Shown: in pieces, positions 44,603-53,542 of the stretch
Numbering within the stretch: position 1 is the stretch's first letter
Layout of the letters: the number at the start of each line of letters is the position of its first letter
From: Rhizobium leguminosarum
GTDB lineage: Bacteria; Pseudomonadota; Alphaproteobacteria; Rhizobiales; Rhizobiaceae
Direction: 5' to 3'
Length of the DNA stretch: 64,000 nucleotides
NCBI RefSeq assembly: GCF_017876795.1
Contig: NZ_JAGIOR010000006.1
Coordinates: forward strand, 50,162 to 114,161
Made by a program: the position numbers and the translations under genes
The notes under the pieces: generated by a model
Told to the model about the DNA's origin: nothing
The model's database searches: none
What the model saw: only the letters and a program-made list of their open reading frames with translations

Positions 44603-45421
44603 GGCACTGTAAAGTTAATCGGCACTAGTCAAAAATGGGGTCCCACGGCTTTCGCTTATGCGGTTTGCAGGCGTGCGATTTCGTTCCACATCTGCATAGC
44701 TTCGGTTCTCAGTTCGCGGTGATGGTCTGATGAGATCTCGTGGCGTGGAATGTGAAAAAGGTTGGCAACAGGGTCATGAATTGAAGCAAAACGCTGGAGA
44801 TGTCGGGCTGACTTGAAGCCCTTCATGATCCGTTCTCGCCGCCGGGTCGGTTGATGAGAATTCTCAGCACGATTGTTCAATCCCTTGTGCGAGCGATGCT
44901 CGACACCTGGCATGATATCGCGTTTTGCGGCGCCATAGGACCGAAGTTTGTCGGTGATCATCACACGCGGTGAACGACCTTGCCCTTTCAGAAGCTTTCG
45001 CATCAGACGCTTTGCAGCTTTGACATTTCGGCGGTTCTGGACCAGAACATCAAGGACGAAGCCGTCCTGATCGACGGCGCGCCAAAGCCAGTGTTTCTTG
45101 CCGCCAATGGAGATGACGACCTCATCGAGGTGCCATTTGTCGCCGAGCTTGCCGGTCGATCGCTTCCGGATATCGTTGGCAAAGTGCCCTCCGAATTTCT
45201 CAGCCCAGAGCCTCACGGTTTGGTGAGATACGATGACCCCACGCGCCGCCAGCATATCCTCGACCATGCGCAGACTGAGCGGAAACCGGAAATAAAGCCA
45301 AACGGCATGTGCAATCACATCGGCTGGAAATCGGTGGCGACGATAAAGAGGATCACGGGCAAGTCGGGTCATGCCGCCAGATCCCACATTTTGCTCGACG
45401 CCCGGTTAACGTTACAGTGCC
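44603..45421 (-). mobile_element. IS6-family element, copy 3 of 6 (inverted)
   Basis: Same ends as the others, in opposite orientation to copy 2. Its right flank GCTTAAAC (45422-45429) is the reverse complement of the 8 bases right of copy 2. Confidence 0.93.
44656..45387 (-). CDS. IS6-family DDE transposase (copy 3)
   Basis: Identical 243-residue translation, minus strand. It is the second member of the inverted pair formed with copy 2. Confidence 0.95.
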   Translation of the reverse strand: MGSGGMTRLARDPLYRRHRFPADVIAHAVWLYFRFPLSLRMVEDMLAARGVIVSHQTVRLWAEKFGGHFANDIRKRSTGKLGDKWHLDEVVISIGGKKHWLWRAVDQDGFVLDVLVQNRRNVKAAKRLMRKLLKGQGRSPRVMITDKLRSYGAAKRDIMPGVEHRSHKGLNNRAENSHQPTRRRERIMKGFKSARHLQRFASIHDPVANLFHIPRHEISSDHHRELRTEAMQMWNEIARLQTA

Positions 45422-45491
45422 GCTTAAACAGGTCCTTGAAATCGCGTCCGTCCCCTGGTGGGGGGACAAAAATCTTCCCGTTCTTTTCCAA
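45422..45491 (-). pseudogene. 5' part of the gene split by IS6 copies 2 and 3
   Basis: On the minus strand the DNA reads NGKIFVPPPGDGRDFKDLFK and ends at the IS boundary within the 8-bp repeat; it joins in frame to the fragment at 44417-44602 when the inversion is undone. A TTG at 45491 is one possible start; no ATG is close. Confidence 0.5.
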
Positions 45492-46115
45492 TAGCCTGAA
45501 TGCTCAAATTTGGTTTCGATCTATCGACTTGAAGGCCGCACCCCGTTACTGTAAGCGCAGCTTCTTCTACCCTGAGTATATATGTCTCTGCCGGTATGTA
45601 AAAGAAAAAAAGCGGGCCGCGAGCCAAAAGCGACGGCTTTTCGTCTGAAAACAGATAATTAAAGGGTTGCCGCACAGGGCCTCGCCCTAGCGCCGGACGT
45701 AACCACAGGTAGCGCAAATCGCATAATGCACGTTATGGAACTGGTACCAACGGGCTTCAGCGATTGCTGCGGGATCGAGGCCAGGCACCGGCACAGTTCC
45801 TCCGGCCGGTCCTCTGCCTCTTTCCTGAGCCAACACAATCTGGTTCACTCGATGAGCCGCCATTGCGGTCGGCAAGCTGACGCGCGAGCGTCTCTAGAGA
45901 GCAAGGTTGCAACGAAAGACTTCAGGCGCTCGGCAAATTGGTTTGGGCGAGCCGACTAGACGGAGGCGTCCAGCCGGGCTGAGTCTGGAGCTTAGGGCCT
46001 GAGACGGAACAAACGATTCGTTAGATCTTGGTAGATTACTTGGTGTAGAGATGAGCGATGCTGGACGGAGGTTAAACTTTCTGATTCAGTGGGCGAATGA
46101 ATTTGAGCGACCTGG
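45492..46115. other. No confident gene (624 bp)
   Basis: The first part is AT-richer and probably holds the promoter of the split gene. A minus-strand frame (45687-45875, MPTAMAAHRVNQIVLAQERG) and a plus-strand frame (45726-45959) have no recognised pattern. The final bases (about 46000-46115) are probably the left end of the ISAzo13-family element, but its terminal repeat is not identified. Confidence 0.45.
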
Positions 46116-47363
46116 ATGATTGATATCGCGGCGATCAAAGCTCGCTTTGAGACGCTTGCGCCTTATCTCGATGAGCGGGCACGGCGTTTGTTGGCGGCAA
46201 CCGAGGCTCGCGCGGCGGGCCGGGGTGGAGTGACGGCGGTTTCGGCGGCGACCGGCGTTGCGCGCAGTACGATCGGGCGCGGTCTTACGGAGTTGCGGAC
46301 CGCAGATGCACGACTGGAACGCCGGGTTCGGCGGCCGGGCGGCGGCCGCAGGCCAAAGATCGAGACTGAGCCGGGCCTCTTGGCTGCACTTGAAGAATTG
46401 GTTCAATCGGCGATCCGTGGCGATCCTGAAGCAGCATTGTTGTGGGTGAGCAGAAGCCAGCGCCACCTTGCCGGCGCATTGGCACAACGCGGCTTTACGG
46501 CCAGCCAGAAGTTGGTTGGTCGGCTGCTGCGCAAGCTTGGCTTCAGCCTCCAGGCCAACAAGAAGACCTTGGAGGGGGCGTCTCATCCTGACCGCGACAC
46601 CCAGTTCGAACACATCAACGAGAAGATCAAGCAGTTCCAGGCGGCCGGCCAGGCCGCCATTTCGGTCGACACAAAGAAAAAGGAGCTGGTTGGCGATTTC
46701 AAGAACGGCGGGCGTGAGCTGCGTCCCAAAGGCGGCCCCGAACCCGTGCGCGTTCACGACTTCAAGATACCCGAACTCGGCAAGGTCGCACCTTACGGCG
46801 TCTACGACATCACCAACAACTCGGGTTGGGTGAATGTCGGCATCGATCATGACACCGCCGCCTTTGCCGTAGAGAGCATTCGACGGTGGTGGAATGTCTT
46901 GGGAAAGAGCCGCTATCCTGGTTCAACCGGTCTACTCATTACCGCCGATTGCGGTGGCAGCAACGGGGCCCGTGTGCGACTGTGGAAGCGCGAGCTTCAA
47001 TCATTCGCCAATGAAACTGGGTTAGCTATCACGGTCGCTCACCACCCGCCGGGGACCAGCAAATGGAACCGCATAGAACACCGGCTATTTGCATTCATCA
47101 CACAGAATTGGCGCGGCAAGCCCCTCGTCAGTCATGAGGTCATCGTTCAACTGATCGGGGCCACGACGACGGCCAACGGGCTCGACGTTCAATGTTGCCT
47201 CGACGAAAATGACTATCCCAAGGCCATCAAGATCACCGATGCTGAAATGAATGCAATCAATATTGATCGTGATCCCTTCCACTGTGAGTGGAACTACACG
47301 ATTTCGCCCACCTCCGTTGTGTCCGATAGCGCTATCGCCGAGAGTGTTGCCGATGATCGATGA
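46116..47363 (+). CDS. ISAzo13-family transposase
   Basis: A 415-residue transposase starting MIDIAAIKARFETLAPYLDE. The pattern RRPGGGRRPKIETEPGLLAA with a helical DNA-binding N-terminus, then ISVDTKKKELVGDFKNGGRE (Asp), LLITADCGGSNGARVRLWKR (Asp) and HHPPGTSKWNRIEHRLFAFI (Glu) is that of ISAzo13. Length is normal and the frame is intact. Its terminal repeats were not located. Confidence 0.9.
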   Translation: MIDIAAIKARFETLAPYLDERARRLLAATEARAAGRGGVTAVSAATGVARSTIGRGLTELRTADARLERRVRRPGGGRRPKIETEPGLLAALEELVQSAIRGDPEAALLWVSRSQRHLAGALAQRGFTASQKLVGRLLRKLGFSLQANKKTLEGASHPDRDTQFEHINEKIKQFQAAGQAAISVDTKKKELVGDFKNGGRELRPKGGPEPVRVHDFKIPELGKVAPYGVYDITNNSGWVNVGIDHDTAAFAVESIRRWWNVLGKSRYPGSTGLLITADCGGSNGARVRLWKRELQSFANETGLAITVAHHPPGTSKWNRIEHRLFAFITQNWRGKPLVSHEVIVQLIGATTTANGLDVQCCLDENDYPKAIKITDAEMNAINIDRDPFHCEWNYTISPTSVVSDSAIAESVADDR

Positions 47364-47694
47364 TCCTGAGAAAACCGATCACCTTGTTCGTGAACTCGAG
47401 GCGTCACTTCCCCTCGAAACGAGGCTGTCTCAAACGCTTAAAATAACGCTGACCAAGCAATCCCCGGATCTCGAGATCCCCGATGGTTGCAACGTGACAA
47501 GCCTTTTCTACATGGGAGAAGAGGGCGGGATTGTGTGCGCGTTGGACATCGGCGGACCGGAAACCAAAACCCCCTGCATCGTCTCCATCACGCATCTCAT
47601 CTTTAACAAACGGATGCCGCCGTTCCGGCAAATCGACGCCTATCAACGGCACCGTATCAAGAAGCTCAAACAGCAAAACGGTCGCAACTACTGA
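47353..47694 (+). CDS. Small conserved protein coupled to the ISAzo13 transposase
   Basis: A 113-residue protein starting MIDDPEKTDHLVRELEASLP. Its start overlaps the transposase stop by 11 bases, so translation is coupled. The central part (GCNVTSLFYMGEEGGIVCAL, DIGGPETKTPCIVSITHLIF) looks like a compact domain without membrane segments, and a basic tail follows (YQRHRIKKLKQQNGRNY). It appears to be a passenger of the IS; function unknown. Confidence 0.65.
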   Translation: MIDDPEKTDHLVRELEASLPLETRLSQTLKITLTKQSPDLEIPDGCNVTSLFYMGEEGGIVCALDIGGPETKTPCIVSITHLIFNKRMPPFRQIDAYQRHRIKKLKQQNGRNY

Positions 47695-47888
47695 CCTTCA
47701 ATCCGGACATAAGCCAGACACCGGTTTGTCAAAATATGCAGTGCTTATATGGCGTCAGATCCTTAGTTGTCCCTATAAGCTGTACCAGCGTTGGACGGAT
47801 TCCCATTGAAGCGCGACCTCTACTCAGTGAGCTGCTGCAGGCACCTTTCTTGAAGTAGTTGTGTAGCGATTTCAGCGCGGCGCGCGTC

Positions 47889-48107
47889 TCAAATCTTGTC
47901 TAAAACCCCTAGAGCGGCTGCGGTTCTTCGGATCCTCGACGCGTCGAAATCCGCGTCGTTCTCCAGAGCTGTCACCTCCGCCACAGTCAGACCAGTAGTT
48001 TCTGCGACGTCGTCCAGCGAATAGCCGCGAGCTTGGCGAGCCTCTGTAAGCAGGGCGCCGATGGACGGGACAACAGGGGATTTCGCAATCTTCGAGGCCA
48101 TGTTCAT
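47889..48107 (-). CDS. Small XRE-type helix-turn-helix protein
   Basis: A 72-residue protein starting MNMASKIAKSPVVPSIGALL. The HTH is TEARQARGYSLDDVAETTGL followed by TVAEVTALENDADFDASRIR, the XRE pattern. No toxin gene is adjacent. The frame could start upstream (48296), but the homologous part begins here. A DNA-binding regulator of an unknown target. Confidence 0.6.
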   Translation of the reverse strand: MNMASKIAKSPVVPSIGALLTEARQARGYSLDDVAETTGLTVAEVTALENDADFDASRIRRTAAALGVLDKI

Positions 48108-48908
48108 GTCGTTGAGGCTCCTTTTGGCGGCCGGAAAACGTGCAAACCGTTTTCTAGTTCCACCGCTGCCGACCGCGTCCGGCAGCGGACGATTTCTCCG
48201 AATTCCGCGGGCGCTCTTTCTATCAGTTTGTGCGACCGTGTACAGATCCGACGTGGTGAAGGAGCGGACGATCCTTGCCTGGCGGCACCCGCCCACCTGC
48301 GGCGCTCATGCGCGGCGGCCACGGAGTGTCTTATCGGGTAACTGCGTTTGTCCTGGCAGGAATTCGTGTCGAGAGATAGGCCAGGGAGCAGCGGCGGACC
48401 GGCGCTCGCCATCCGGCTTCCTGTGAACCGGCGGCGGTGTCATCCAGAGCGAAGAGCATGTCTTCGCTGAAATGTCTCGCCATCGGGGAAAGGGCCGCGC
48501 GGCGCGTTACCCATAGGCAGATGAATTCTCAGGACCGTTCTCCGACGAACCAGAAGCCGTGACGACATCAGCGCAGAAATCAGGGGCTGATCTCCTGATG
48601 GGGTTGCTCACTGCATGCACGGCGCCCTCCTCACCACACCTGCCCGGTCGTGCCTGTTCCAGGCAACGCCAAGCTCGATCCCCTTCGACGCCGGCATTTC
48701 CGACCCAGCTGACACGGCCCTCCCGCGGGTCGTGGAGACACTAAAACTTGCGGATGCAGGAGCGCCAATCATCTGGACCCACAGAGGCAGGGCCATCCGT
48801 GCGGGCACGATTTGTGGTATCTAGATGTGAGCTTTAAGGAGGTTGTCCATTCGGAGCGGATTTAGGAGACTGGAGTTACCAGACTCAGGCAGACGGAATA
48901 GGAAACTG
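48108..48908. other. No gene recognised (801 bp)
   Basis: Several short frames on both strands overlap and none has a recognisable motif. The stretch between the XRE-type gene and the IS66 element may be degraded coding DNA. Confidence 0.45.
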
Positions 48909-49015
48909 ATGACCTCGCCCGATACCGCCACCCTCCTTGAGGACGCCGCCGATCGGATCGCAGATATCTCGCGAGCGGATCTTCAGATCATGCTTCGTCG
49001 GGCCGCGCTGAGGCG
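48909..49015 (+). pseudogene. Small gene truncated by IS66
   Basis: The frame MTSPDTATLLEDAADRIADI continues SRADLQIMLRRAALR and then meets the IS66 terminal sequence at 49016, after which it reads into IS DNA. The pattern resembles short, uncharacterised plasmid proteins; the C-terminus is lost. Confidence 0.45.
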
Positions 49016-49099
49016 TAACCGGTGTTCCGCTCCCACGTTGTCTTCGCTGCCTTGATCTGTGATCGGCTTTCCATGGATGAGCAACGGGAGTTTCTCCAT

Positions 49100-49483
49100 G
49101 GAGAGTACATTGGAGGTTCTCACAGCCAGGAAGCCTGGACGTGAGTCGCATCGGCATTGGCCAGAGAGATCAAGGCGCAGATCGTTTCGGAGAGCCTTCG
49201 GCCCGGAGCGTTGGTGAACGAGGTCGCAGCGCGATATGGCCTGAAGCCGAACCACTTGTCGACTTGGCGAACGATGGCCCGGCAAGGCAAGCTGGTTCTT
49301 CCAGCACCCGAGGACGCAGTGGAGTTCGCAGCCGTGATTGTCGAACCACCCATTTTGGAGCCGCCCGTCAGGAAAGCCAGCCGTCCCGAGATCATCGTCG
49401 GCGCTGTCACGATCCGTCTGGAAGAAGGCGCGTCTGCCGCTCGGATCGCCGCTGTCGCACGTGCTTGCGCGGTTCCGGCATGA
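49100..49483 (+). pseudogene. tnpA: IS66 TnpA, one frameshift
   Basis: The gene starts MESTLEVLTARKPGRESHRH at 49100, shifts frame near 49158, then continues IKAQIVSESLRPGALVNEVA, ARYGLKPNHLSTWRTMARQG (HTH) and IIVGAVTIRLEEGASAARIA to its stop at 49483. TnpA is the small DNA-binding protein of IS66. The frameshift by one base makes it inactive unless it is a programmed shift. Confidence 0.8.
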
Positions 49484-49633
49484 TCTTTCCCTCGAACCGT
49501 GTGGGGATCATGGTGGCGACCAAGCCCGTCGATTTCCGCAAGGGGCACGATGGATTGGCGGCGCTGGTCAGGAATGAGCTGCACAAGGACCCTTTCACAG
49601 GAACGGTCTTCGTATTCAGGTCACGCAAGGCCC
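49480..49633 (+). pseudogene. tnpB: IS66 TnpB, 5' fragment
   Basis: ATG 49480 overlaps the tnpA stop (ATGA). The protein reads MIFPSNRVGIMVATKPVDFR, KGHDGLAALVRNELHKDPFT and GTVFVFRSRKA, then leaves the family pattern at the point where TnpB normally continues with an Asp. It ends where the recombinase cassette begins. Confidence 0.82.
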
Positions 49634-49660
49634 AACGACCGACATTCTGCATACGGTTTT

Positions 49661-50116
49661 CGTTTTGCGACGATCGTCTATCCATGGCATCCCCTGTTCG
49701 GGAATAAGGTGCAGGTCTCGCCGTATCGTCGCGGCAAGAGCCTGATGTCCATTTATACGGACAAGCGGCCCGATCTATCCCGTGAGTTGCCGAACTGGAT
49801 GTTCGACGAGAGCTATTGCAGCGGCATGAGGCTTGGGCCACCCGAGATCAGCATCGATGGCCTTAACGAACTGGCGGCCGCGTTGGCGTCGTTCGGCGCG
49901 ACTCATAAAAGAGGCGCAACATCCCGTCCTTCAAGGAAGAAGGAGAAGGGTGATGCGAAGCAGGCGACATCAAAATCGCGACCAGCTCGTCTTGAAGCTG
50001 GAGCGCCAAAATCTTCAGGTGCCCGTCAAGAACGTCAAGGGGTTGGTGGAAGCGCTGGCGGATCTTCTGCTGGAGGCATTGGAGGTAAACAGAACGACGA
50101 AGACAGGAGGCGTTGA
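49661..50116 (+). CDS. DUF5372-like protein of recombinase cassette 1
   Basis: The frame contains FRFATIVYPWHPLFGNKVQV and SPYRRGKSLMSIYTDKRPDL, then MRLGPPEISIDGLNELAAAL, the pattern of DUF5372, small proteins encoded upstream of large serine recombinases. The cassette 2 protein (62920-63249) starts its domain with the same THxFHPLFG element. No start codon lies in frame near the beginning, so the given start is approximate; translation may begin upstream in the tnpB part. The end overlaps the next gene by a long stretch, so the native stop may have been lost by a frameshift. Confidence 0.55.
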   Translation, partial: RFATIVYPWHPLFGNKVQVSPYRRGKSLMSIYTDKRPDLSRELPNWMFDESYCSGMRLGPPEISIDGLNELAAALASFGATHKRGATSRPSRKKEKGDAKQATSKSRPARLEAGAPKSSGARQERQGVGGSAGGSSAGGIGGKQNDEDRRR

Positions 50117-50138
50117 TGAACACGAAGATCACGCCTGA
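49953..50138 (+). CDS. Small basic protein preceding the serine recombinase
   Basis: The 61-residue frame starts MRSRRHQNRDQLVLKLERQN with AAGGAGAAGGG directly upstream, and ends VKNVKGLVEALADLLLEALE plus an acidic tail, overlapping the recombinase start by 23 bases. It occupies the position of the small gene (62045-62308) in cassette 2. Function unknown. Confidence 0.5.
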   Translation: MRSRRHQNRDQLVLKLERQNLQVPVKNVKGLVEALADLLLEALEVNRTTKTGGVDEHEDHA

Positions 50139-52206
50139 CCATCTTAGCCGCGCCGCTGTGGTCTATGTCCGCCAGTCCACAATGACTCAGGTCACCGGCA
50201 ATCTTGAAAGCCAGCGCCGACAGTATGATCTCGCAGGAGCCGCAACAACGACCGGCTTTGCATCGGTGACCGTAATCGATGACGATCTTGGCCGTTCGGG
50301 TTCGGGCAGCATGGAGCGCCCTGGATTCGAACGGCTTGTGGCACAGGTCTGCTCCGGCGACGTGGGAGCGGTCTATTGCATAGAGGCATCACGCCTGGCG
50401 CGGAATGGCAGGGACTGGCATCACCTGATCGACCTTTGCGCGCTTGCCGGTACGCTGGTCATCGATCCAGACGGCGCCTATGATCCCCGGCTCGTCAACG
50501 ATCGTCTGCTGCTTGGATTGAAAGGCACGATGTCGGAATACGAGCTTAGCTTGATGCGCCAGCGCGGCATCGCCGCACGCGATTCCAAGGCAGGACGTGG
50601 GGAACTGCGGTTTATGCTGCCGCCAGGTTTGTGCTGGAGCGAAGTGGGCAAGATCGAGATTGATCCGGACGAACATGTAGCTGAGACGATCAGGCTCGTT
50701 TTTGCCAAATTCCGGGAACTGGGAAGTGGACGACAGGTCTTTTTGTGGCTGCGGTCGGCCGATATCAAGATGCCGGTCGTTCTGCGCAATGTCGACGTCT
50801 GCAAACTCGTCTGGAAAGCGCCAGCCTACCACAGCGTCATGCAGATCCTCCACAATCCACTCTACGCGGGCGCCTATGCCTTCGGAAGACGCGCGCAGCG
50901 AACGCGGATCGTCGATGGCCGCGCTCGCAAGACCACAGGGGTACGCAAGCCAAGGGACGAATGGAGCGTGCTGCTGCGCGACAATCATCAAGGTTACATC
51001 AGTTGGCGGGAGTACGAGGAGAACCACAAGCTACTGGCCGAGAACGCGCACATGAAGAAGAACTGCGATCGCAAATCAGCGCGTGGCGGCCGTGCCCTTT
51101 TGACGGGACTGATGCGATGCGGTCGCTGTGGCCGAATGATGCGCGTCTTTTACGGCAGCGCAAAAGGCAACGCGCATCGCTATCAATGCCGCGGCGACGA
51201 TGCACACGTGGGTGTCGGCCTTTGTATCGGCATTGGCGGCGTCAGGGTCGATCGCGCCGTTGCGGCCCAAATTCTGGAAGCGGTGTCTGATCGTGCCGTC
51301 GAAGCGGCGATCTTCGCCTCGGATCATGTCGAGCGGTCCCGAAGAGATGTCATTGCGGCAATCGAGCGGGACCTCGAAGGCGCACGCTACGAAGCGCTGC
51401 TGGCCAGTCGCAGGTATGAGCTTGTGGACCCGGCCAAGCGGCATGTTGCACGCGAACTGGAGGCCCGATGGAATGATGCCCTGGAGCGAGTAGGCGTGCT
51501 TGAGCGCAAGATCAAGGAACTATCCGCGCTGTCAGCAGCGCGACCAATCATCGATCGTGGCCGCCTCCTGCAGCTTGCCCAGGATTTGCCGACCGTATGG
51601 AATACGCCATCCACTGAGACGCGAACAAAGCAGCGGCTCATCCACATCCTGGTTCAGGAGATTATTTGCGATCTCGATGATGCGACCAACGAGGCGGTGC
51701 TGTTGATCCATTGGACCGGAGGTCGGCACACAGAGGTGCGTGTGGCGCGCGTCAAGACCGGAAGATATCCTGCCGAGCTCGCACCATCGGCCGTCGAGGC
51801 GTTGCGAAAGCTGGGCGGACATTGGCCAGATCGGGAACTCGCGGTATCCCTCAATCGGATGCTTTGCAAGACAGGTGATGGCGAGAGCTGGACGACCGTG
51901 CGTGTTCGCGACATGCGCGAGCGCCTGGGAATTCCCGAATATGATGCCACCAAAGTGGACGTCCCGATGATTAGTCTGATGAAGGCGGCCGAGACACTCG
52001 GCATTTGTGTCGGGTCGGCCAAAAGCCTGGTGCAGAAAGGAATTCTACCTGCAACGCAAATCCTTCCGGGCTCGCCATGGATGGTTCCCGTAGAAGCGTT
52101 AACCTCGGAAGCCGTCCGGATAGGGGTGCAGGGCGTCGTTGACCGGCGCCCCAAGTTTTACGAAGATTATCAATACGATAAAGTTGTTCGATTGCCCGGA
52201 ATCTGA
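50116..52206 (+). CDS. Large serine recombinase (cassette 1)
   Basis: A 696-residue recombinase that would integrate or excise its cassette. The catalytic domain starts AAVVYVRQSTMTQVTGNLES (Ser in RQST), continues DDDLGRSGSGSMERPGFERL, CIEASRLARNGRDWHHLIDL and LLGLKGTMSEYELSLMRQRG. The recombinase domain (LRSADIKMPVVLRNVDVCKL, HNPLYAGAYAFGRRAQRTR) and a zinc-ribbon motif (LMRCGRCGRMMRVFYG, then RYQC with a later Cys) follow, then a coiled coil (SRRDVIAAIERDLEGARYEA). ATG 50116 has AGGAGG 5 bases upstream; TTG 50113 is also possible. Intact. Confidence 0.92.
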   Translation: MNTKITPDHLSRAAVVYVRQSTMTQVTGNLESQRRQYDLAGAATTTGFASVTVIDDDLGRSGSGSMERPGFERLVAQVCSGDVGAVYCIEASRLARNGRDWHHLIDLCALAGTLVIDPDGAYDPRLVNDRLLLGLKGTMSEYELSLMRQRGIAARDSKAGRGELRFMLPPGLCWSEVGKIEIDPDEHVAETIRLVFAKFRELGSGRQVFLWLRSADIKMPVVLRNVDVCKLVWKAPAYHSVMQILHNPLYAGAYAFGRRAQRTRIVDGRARKTTGVRKPRDEWSVLLRDNHQGYISWREYEENHKLLAENAHMKKNCDRKSARGGRALLTGLMRCGRCGRMMRVFYGSAKGNAHRYQCRGDDAHVGVGLCIGIGGVRVDRAVAAQILEAVSDRAVEAAIFASDHVERSRRDVIAAIERDLEGARYEALLASRRYELVDPAKRHVARELEARWNDALERVGVLERKIKELSALSAARPIIDRGRLLQLAQDLPTVWNTPSTETRTKQRLIHILVQEIICDLDDATNEAVLLIHWTGGRHTEVRVARVKTGRYPAELAPSAVEALRKLGGHWPDRELAVSLNRMLCKTGDGESWTTVRVRDMRERLGIPEYDATKVDVPMISLMKAAETLGICVGSAKSLVQKGILPATQILPGSPWMVPVEALTSEAVRIGVQGVVDRRPKFYEDYQYDKVVRLPGI

Positions 52207-52232
52207 TGGAGGGATGCATTATGAAGCGCACT

Positions 52233-52386
52233 GTGCCCGTTTTCCGCGGAAGCCGAAGATCGCGCCGGAACCTGGCGCCTCCTTAATAGCCGCCTCGACC
52301 AACGCCGACAGTCCATCAATTCCACGCCGCATGTCGGTCACTCCGCAGGCAAGATAGACCCGGACATTCCCGGAAGGCCCGATCAT
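52233..52386 (-). pseudogene. tnpB: IS66 TnpB, 5' fragment of a second element
   Basis: The minus-strand protein reads MIGPSGNVRVYLACGVTDMR, RGIDGLSALVEAAIKEAPGS and GAIFGFRGKRA, then breaks off after the Ala, the same point at which the first tnpB breaks off on the other side of the recombinase cassette. Its start overlaps tnpA (ATGA). Confidence 0.82.
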
Positions 52387-52745
52387 GCCGCCTCCACGCA
52401 AGCGATCAACGACCCGAGCATCCTTAGCTCCACGTCAGCCGGAACCCTCAAGCACCGACCGTTTCGTAGCGAGATCTCGATGACCGCTGGCGTCGGTGGC
52501 GTGTCAGGTGCCTGGGTAGCGCTCACCTCCTCGGTGATTTCCACCGGAAGGAACATCGCTGGTCGACCGACATAGCTGAAGGACTGTCGCCACAAACGGA
52601 TCTGGCCAGGATGAATGTCATGCCGGCGAGCCACATCACCAATGCGAACACCAGGTTGATCCGCTTCTGTCAATATCCTCAGTTTCGCCTCATCCGACCA
52701 GCGCCGCCTACGCTCAGTGCCGGACATGATCTCCATGCGAGCCAT
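52383..52745 (-). CDS. tnpA: IS66-family TnpA
   Basis: A 120-residue DNA-binding protein starting MARMEIMSGTERRRRWSDEA, with the HTH KLRILTEADQPGVRIGDVAR and DIHPGQIRLWRQSF, and the C-terminal ISLRNGRCLRVPADVELRML. It belongs to a second IS66 element in opposite orientation to that at 49016. Intact, although the rest of its IS is missing. Confidence 0.88.
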   Translation of the reverse strand: MARMEIMSGTERRRRWSDEAKLRILTEADQPGVRIGDVARRHDIHPGQIRLWRQSFSYVGRPAMFLPVEITEEVSATQAPDTPPTPAVIEISLRNGRCLRVPADVELRMLGSLIACVEAA

Positions 52746-52850
52746 GCAACCTCTTCGATCTGGTATTAATGTCAGCACTAATGCTGGTTCTAATGCCAGA
52801 ACATCGCCCGATTTGCCCGATCAGCAAAATCCGCTCGCCGGACGCTCACC

Positions 52851-53075
52851 ATGGACCGGCAATATCGTGAAACTCTTGATCAGCCGGTCGGCATGCTCGA
52901 CAACAAGACGCCGCGTCAGGCCGCAAAATCGGCCACTGGCCGACAGAAGGTCGCTGAATGGCTCAAATACCTTGAAAACCAATCTTTACGGCAGCCAAAC
53001 CCGGCAGATCCCATGGCGACATATAGTTTCGAGTGGATGTGGCACGAACTTGGGGTCATCGACCTGCGCCAATAA
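52851..53075 (+). CDS. C-terminal part of a conserved hypothetical protein
   Basis: The frame reads YRETLDQPVGMLDNKTPRQA, AKSATGRQKVAEWLKYLENQ and DPMATYSFEWMWHELGVIDL to a stop at 53075. The Thr-Pro-Arg-Gln-Ala and Trp-rich end pattern resembles the C-terminus of larger uncharacterised proteins. The upstream part appears lost at the IS66 end. ATG 52851 may be only an internal Met. Confidence 0.5.
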   Translation: MDRQYRETLDQPVGMLDNKTPRQAAKSATGRQKVAEWLKYLENQSLRQPNPADPMATYSFEWMWHELGVIDLRQ

Positions 53076-53170
53076 ACGCCGTATATCCGTGTCCCAATAA
53101 TGTACTGAGGCCTAGTGGCGCGGCAGCTTATTGCCTTGACGGGAACGAATGACGCCTTTATATCACCCTG

Positions 53171-53538
<368 letters not shown>

Positions 53539-53542
<4 letters not shown>

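Larger units (their letters stand above)
49016..49633 (+). mobile_element. IS66-family element, left part only
   Basis: The left end starts GTAACCGGTGTTCCGCTCCC. tnpA and the first 51 codons of tnpB follow in normal order; at 49633 tnpB breaks off and the serine-recombinase cassette begins. tnpC and the right end are not here. Confidence 0.8.
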
